From contig DBCP01000158.1 of the NCBI GenBank assembly GCA_002293105.1, forward strand, positions 1-16,857: a stretch of DNA of 16,857 bases, given 5' to 3'. The DNA is from Bacteroidetes bacterium UBA955. GTDB taxonomy: Bacteria > Bacteroidota > Bacteroidia > NS11-12g > UBA955. Each line of letters begins with the position of its first letter. The stretch's first letter is position 1. The notes beneath the pieces are model-generated. The model searched no databases. It was not told where the DNA came from and was given only the letters and a program-made list of their open reading frames with translations. Position numbers and translations under genes: made by a program. This document shows, piece after piece, positions 14,699 to 16,857 of this stretch.

Positions 14699-15289
14699 CA
14701 GCTTTTCACCCCCACGGGGTTGCCGCAATCTTACGGCATCCACAAATTCTTTCAGCTGCGTTACCAAAGGATCCGCCGGCTGTGCTTGCATGTAACTCTC
14801 GTAACAGTAGACCATATCGGCCCATTCATTCACCGAAATCCCTTGACCATGCATTTTCCGACGCAACGCCGAACCCGCATGCAACCATGCACTCTGGTTG
14901 AATTCCTGCAAACGCTTCTGTTCTGATTTCTCAATGTAGCGCCTAAAAAACCCATAAGCCCGATCGTATTGATCCTGTCGCTCCGCCGAAATCCCAAAAT
15001 ACCAATACGTACCAGGATGGGTTGAATCTTGCAGATACGCCACACGCAACAAACTATCCGATTCTGAAAACTTTTGTTGCAGCAACAGTGCGTGCGACAG
15101 CAAATGTTTGTTGGTCATCGATTCTGGATTGCGCTGCAACAAACTGCGGTAGATATTCTCTGCCTCACGGTATCGCTTGGAACGCATCGCTGCAGCAGCC
15201 TGGGCTTCCGGACTTACCGCATCGTCGAAGTCTTGGGCAGAAACCAACGTACCCATCGCCATAGCCAAAAATAAGAATACCCAACGCAT
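14681..15289 (-). CDS. Exported TPR-repeat protein
   Basis: A 202-residue protein with a signal peptide (MRWVFLFLAMAMGTLVSAQ, likely cut after A18). Residues about 24-126 form helical pairs of tetratricopeptide type: AAAAMRSKRYREAENIYRSL, then HALLLQQKFSESDSLLRVAY, then GISAERQDQYDRAYGFFRRYI. TPR domains bind other proteins; here it would act in the periplasm or at the envelope. The rest is helical with no motif I recognise. ATG 15289 is chosen because it gives the signal peptide; the longer frame to 15565 runs antisense through the lipoprotein gene. It precedes the HD gene by 21 bases in the same direction and diverges from the lipoprotein gene. I cannot assign a specific function. Confidence 0.78.
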   Translation of the reverse strand: MRWVFLFLAMAMGTLVSAQDFDDAVSPEAQAAAAMRSKRYREAENIYRSLLQRNPESMTNKHLLSHALLLQQKFSESDSLLRVAYLQDSTHPGTYWYFGISAERQDQYDRAYGFFRRYIEKSEQKRLQEFNQSAWLHAGSALRRKMHGQGISVNEWADMVYCYESYMQAQPADPLVTQLKEFVDAVRLRQPRGGEKLLWSEQ

Positions 15290-15362
15290 GGTTCGAATGT
15301 AAGAACAATTCCCCAAATTTGTGGTGATGGCACAGCGACAATCTTTTGTGATTCCCACAAAA

Positions 15363-16103
15363 ATGAGATGGTATTTGGGGGTAGTGGGCATCCTGTGTTT
15401 TGTTCTATTCTCCGCTTGTAAAGACAGCGCACAGCCTTGGGAATCCTTCGGAGAAATCACCACAGAGGACAGAGTACTGTCAGATTTCACCCAAATCAAT
15501 GCATCGCATAATATCCAATTGTATATTAAACAAGACCTTACAGCGCCGCAAAGCATAAGCATCACCTATGGCAAAAACGCCCTGAAGGGCATTGTGAGCG
15601 AAGTAAAGGATGGGGAATTGGTTCTCGATGACCGCAACAAAGCCAAGTGGTTGCGCGATTTGAATGCCTTGCCCATTTGCACGCTGAACGTCCACAATAT
15701 CAACAAAATTCACCTAGATGGGAACGCAAAGATGGCATGTATCGACACGCTTAAAACACCCACATTGAATCTAACGATCAATAGTGTGGAGACGCAAAGT
15801 TTGCTCATCCAATGCGGACAACTGTATGGCGGTTTGTCCAATTCGGGTTATTTGAATGCCAGCGGCACAGCCACCATCTTCTCTTGGAGTTGCGAAAAAG
15901 GCAGCGGATTGGATGCCCGTGGGCTGCTGAGCGACGATGTATATATGCGCCATTTCACCATACGCGACGTTTACGTGAATCCAACCAAACAATTTGAGGG
16001 ATTTGCGTACAATAGCGGCAATATTTATTATTTCACCCAGCCAACGTACAAATTCAAGGTGGTGGAAGAAGGCCGTGGCAAAGTAATATTATTTCAACCA
16101 TGA
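15363..16103 (+). CDS. Lipoprotein with DUF2807-like (GIN/auto-transporter head) domain
   Basis: A 246-residue lipoprotein. The signal peptide MRWYLGVVGILCFVLFSAC ends in a lipobox with C19 as the lipidation site. Residues about 38-140 resemble the DUF2807 beta-helix: FTQINASHNIQLYIKQ, then SITYGKNALKGIVSEVKDGELVLDDRNKAKW, then NINKIHLDGNAKM, built of short repeated strands. Family members are abundant in Bacteroidota and sit at the cell envelope; their function is unknown to me. I chose ATG 15363 because it gives a compact signal peptide; ATG 15327 in the same frame would add 12 polar residues. The stop overlaps the rhomboid gene start as ATGA, so the two are translated together. The 73-base gap to the divergent TPR gene must hold both promoters, but I see no clear -7 box there. 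Confidence 0.82.
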   Translation: MRWYLGVVGILCFVLFSACKDSAQPWESFGEITTEDRVLSDFTQINASHNIQLYIKQDLTAPQSISITYGKNALKGIVSEVKDGELVLDDRNKAKWLRDLNALPICTLNVHNINKIHLDGNAKMACIDTLKTPTLNLTINSVETQSLLIQCGQLYGGLSNSGYLNASGTATIFSWSCEKGSGLDARGLLSDDVYMRHFTIRDVYVNPTKQFEGFAYNSGNIYYFTQPTYKFKVVEEGRGKVILFQP

Positions 16104-16783
16104 TGATCGGCGGATTTTATTTGGAGCACCCAATTTCTTATGGGTTGATAGGGGCTTTTGTGATGATTTTCATCGCGGGGTTGAATGATTCGGGCATGAC
16201 GTATCGATGGATGCTAAGCACCTACAACATCAAGCATCGCCATGAATGGTACCGACTATTGAGTTCAGGATTTGTGCATGGCGGTTGGATGCATTTGTTG
16301 CTGAACGTATTGGGCATTTACTTTTTTGGGACGCTCGTTGAGTATTTGGCTGGTGGGATCATTGCTATATCGGTATTTATTGCATCGGTTTTGGGTGGTG
16401 GTTTATACGCATGGTTTATTCGCCGGGGCGATACAGATTATCAAGCGGTAGGGGCATCGGGCGGGGTGATGGGATTGTTAATGTGTGCGGTGATGTGGTT
16501 CGACGGGATACAGTTGAGTTTGTTTTTAATTCCGATAGGGATACCCGGATGGATTTTTGTGATCTTGTTTAATTTGGGTTCGATAGTGATGACACAGACG
16601 GCGGATCGGAATCGGATTTCGCATGAAGGACATTTGGGCGGTGCGTTAATTGGCGGATTGGTGGGCTACATGTTCACGCCGCAGGTACCGATGACGCACA
16701 GCTGGTGGGCATTTTGGTTGGGTACCGCGCCGATTTTATTGTTTGCGGTAGCGCACGGCCTTCGGCCGCGCTGGTTTAAATGA
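16100..16783 (+). CDS. Rhomboid family intramembrane serine protease
   Basis: A 227-residue membrane protein with about six or seven helices. Rhomboids cut substrate transmembrane helices using a Ser-His dyad inside the membrane. The nucleophile is S120 in GASGGVMG (GxSG motif), and the partner histidine is H178 in HEGHLGGALIGG. H60, H65 and N69 in HGGWMHLLLN form the family's HxxxxHxxxN motif (oxyanion region). All catalytic residues are present, so it should be active. There is no extra cytoplasmic domain. The gene overlaps the lipoprotein gene by four bases. Its substrate cannot be told from the sequence. A short GC hairpin (CGGCC-TTC-GGCCG, 16756-16768) falls inside the last codons and has no T-run. 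Confidence 0.93.
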   Translation: MMIGGFYLEHPISYGLIGAFVMIFIAGLNDSGMTYRWMLSTYNIKHRHEWYRLLSSGFVHGGWMHLLLNVLGIYFFGTLVEYLAGGIIAISVFIASVLGGGLYAWFIRRGDTDYQAVGASGGVMGLLMCAVMWFDGIQLSLFLIPIGIPGWIFVILFNLGSIVMTQTADRNRISHEGHLGGALIGGLVGYMFTPQVPMTHSWWAFWLGTAPILLFAVAHGLRPRWFK

Positions 16784-16816
16784 AAAAGGCCCCGGCGACT
16801 TCGTCGCCGGGGCCTT
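16783..16816 (-). terminator. Intrinsic terminator of the minus-strand tRNA gene
   Basis: A perfect 14-bp stem, 16786-16799 paired with 16803-16816, with a three-base loop. Read on the minus strand it ends in a T-run (16787-16783); read on the plus strand it lacks one. It therefore serves the tRNA, whose 3' end it touches, and not the rhomboid gene, though the hairpin may still limit convergent read-through. Confidence 0.88.
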
Positions 16817-16857
16817 GGTGCCCAGTACTGGATTCGAACCAGCACGACCTTACGATC
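16816..16857 (-). tRNA. tRNA, class II, probably tRNA-Leu (3' part only)
   Basis: Only the 3' end of the tRNA is in the window. On the minus strand it shows a long variable arm, GATC-GTAA-GGTC, whose halves pair (one G-U). Then comes the T arm GCTGG-TTCGAAT-CCAGT, the acceptor strand ACTGGGC, discriminator A, and an encoded CCA (16818-16816). A long variable arm limits it to Leu, Ser or Tyr. The A discriminator argues against Ser, and the variable-arm shape ending GT before the T stem matches bacterial tRNA-Leu. The anticodon is outside the window, so the isoacceptor cannot be named. Confidence 0.85.

Noticed and set aside
15290..15565. Upstream extension of the TPR protein frame.
   Set aside because: It runs antisense to the lipoprotein gene and would hide the clear signal peptide that starts at 15289.
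16756..16768. GC-rich hairpin at the end of the rhomboid gene as a plus-strand terminator.
   Set aside because: It lies within coding sequence (Gly-Leu-Arg-Pro codons) and has no following T-run.

Overview
The window looks like chromosomal core DNA of a member of the Bacteroidota. The evidence is gene content and order (coxB-coxA-ctaA-ctaB with two subunit III genes, a subunit IV, SCO, DUF420 and DUF983), a TonB-C-terminal-domain protein and a DUF2807 lipoprotein typical of that phylum, a TAnnTTTG-type -7 box before recA, and few purine-rich Shine-Dalgarno sequences. The genus cannot be told from the sequence. I see no mobile element, CRISPR array, phage gene or rRNA. No gene-free stretch exceeds about 175 bases.

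Left part (1-3419): the N-terminal part of glycine dehydrogenase gcvP (minus, cut by the window edge); radC (minus) head to head with recA (plus) across a ~100-base promoter region; a strong intrinsic terminator after recA; then a plus-strand protein with two TonB C-terminal-like domains.

Centre (3452-12358): one minus-strand run of eleven closely packed or overlapping genes, almost certainly an operon. In transcription order it encodes aa3-type cytochrome c oxidase subunit II, subunit I, heme A synthase, heme O synthase, a short and a long subunit III, subunit IV, a SCO copper-insertion protein, a DUF420/CtaM-like membrane protein, a 79-residue CPMC membrane protein, and a DUF983 zinc-ribbon membrane protein. 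It supplies the enzyme, its heme cofactor pathway and likely its copper/assembly factors. Subunit II carries an unusual coiled-coil insertion of about 100 residues in its CuA domain.

Right part (12534-16857): a minus-strand group read as TPR protein, HD-domain phosphohydrolase, then ksgA (16S rRNA dimethyltransferase); a divergent plus-strand pair, a DUF2807-like lipoprotein overlapping a rhomboid protease by ATGA; and at the edge the 3' end of a minus-strand class II tRNA (probably tRNA-Leu) with its own terminator.

I found no clearly new defence, secretion or mobile system. The most interesting items are variations within the oxidase operon: the CoxB insertion, the changed CuA and heme A synthase motifs, and the small uncharacterised membrane proteins at the operon's end.
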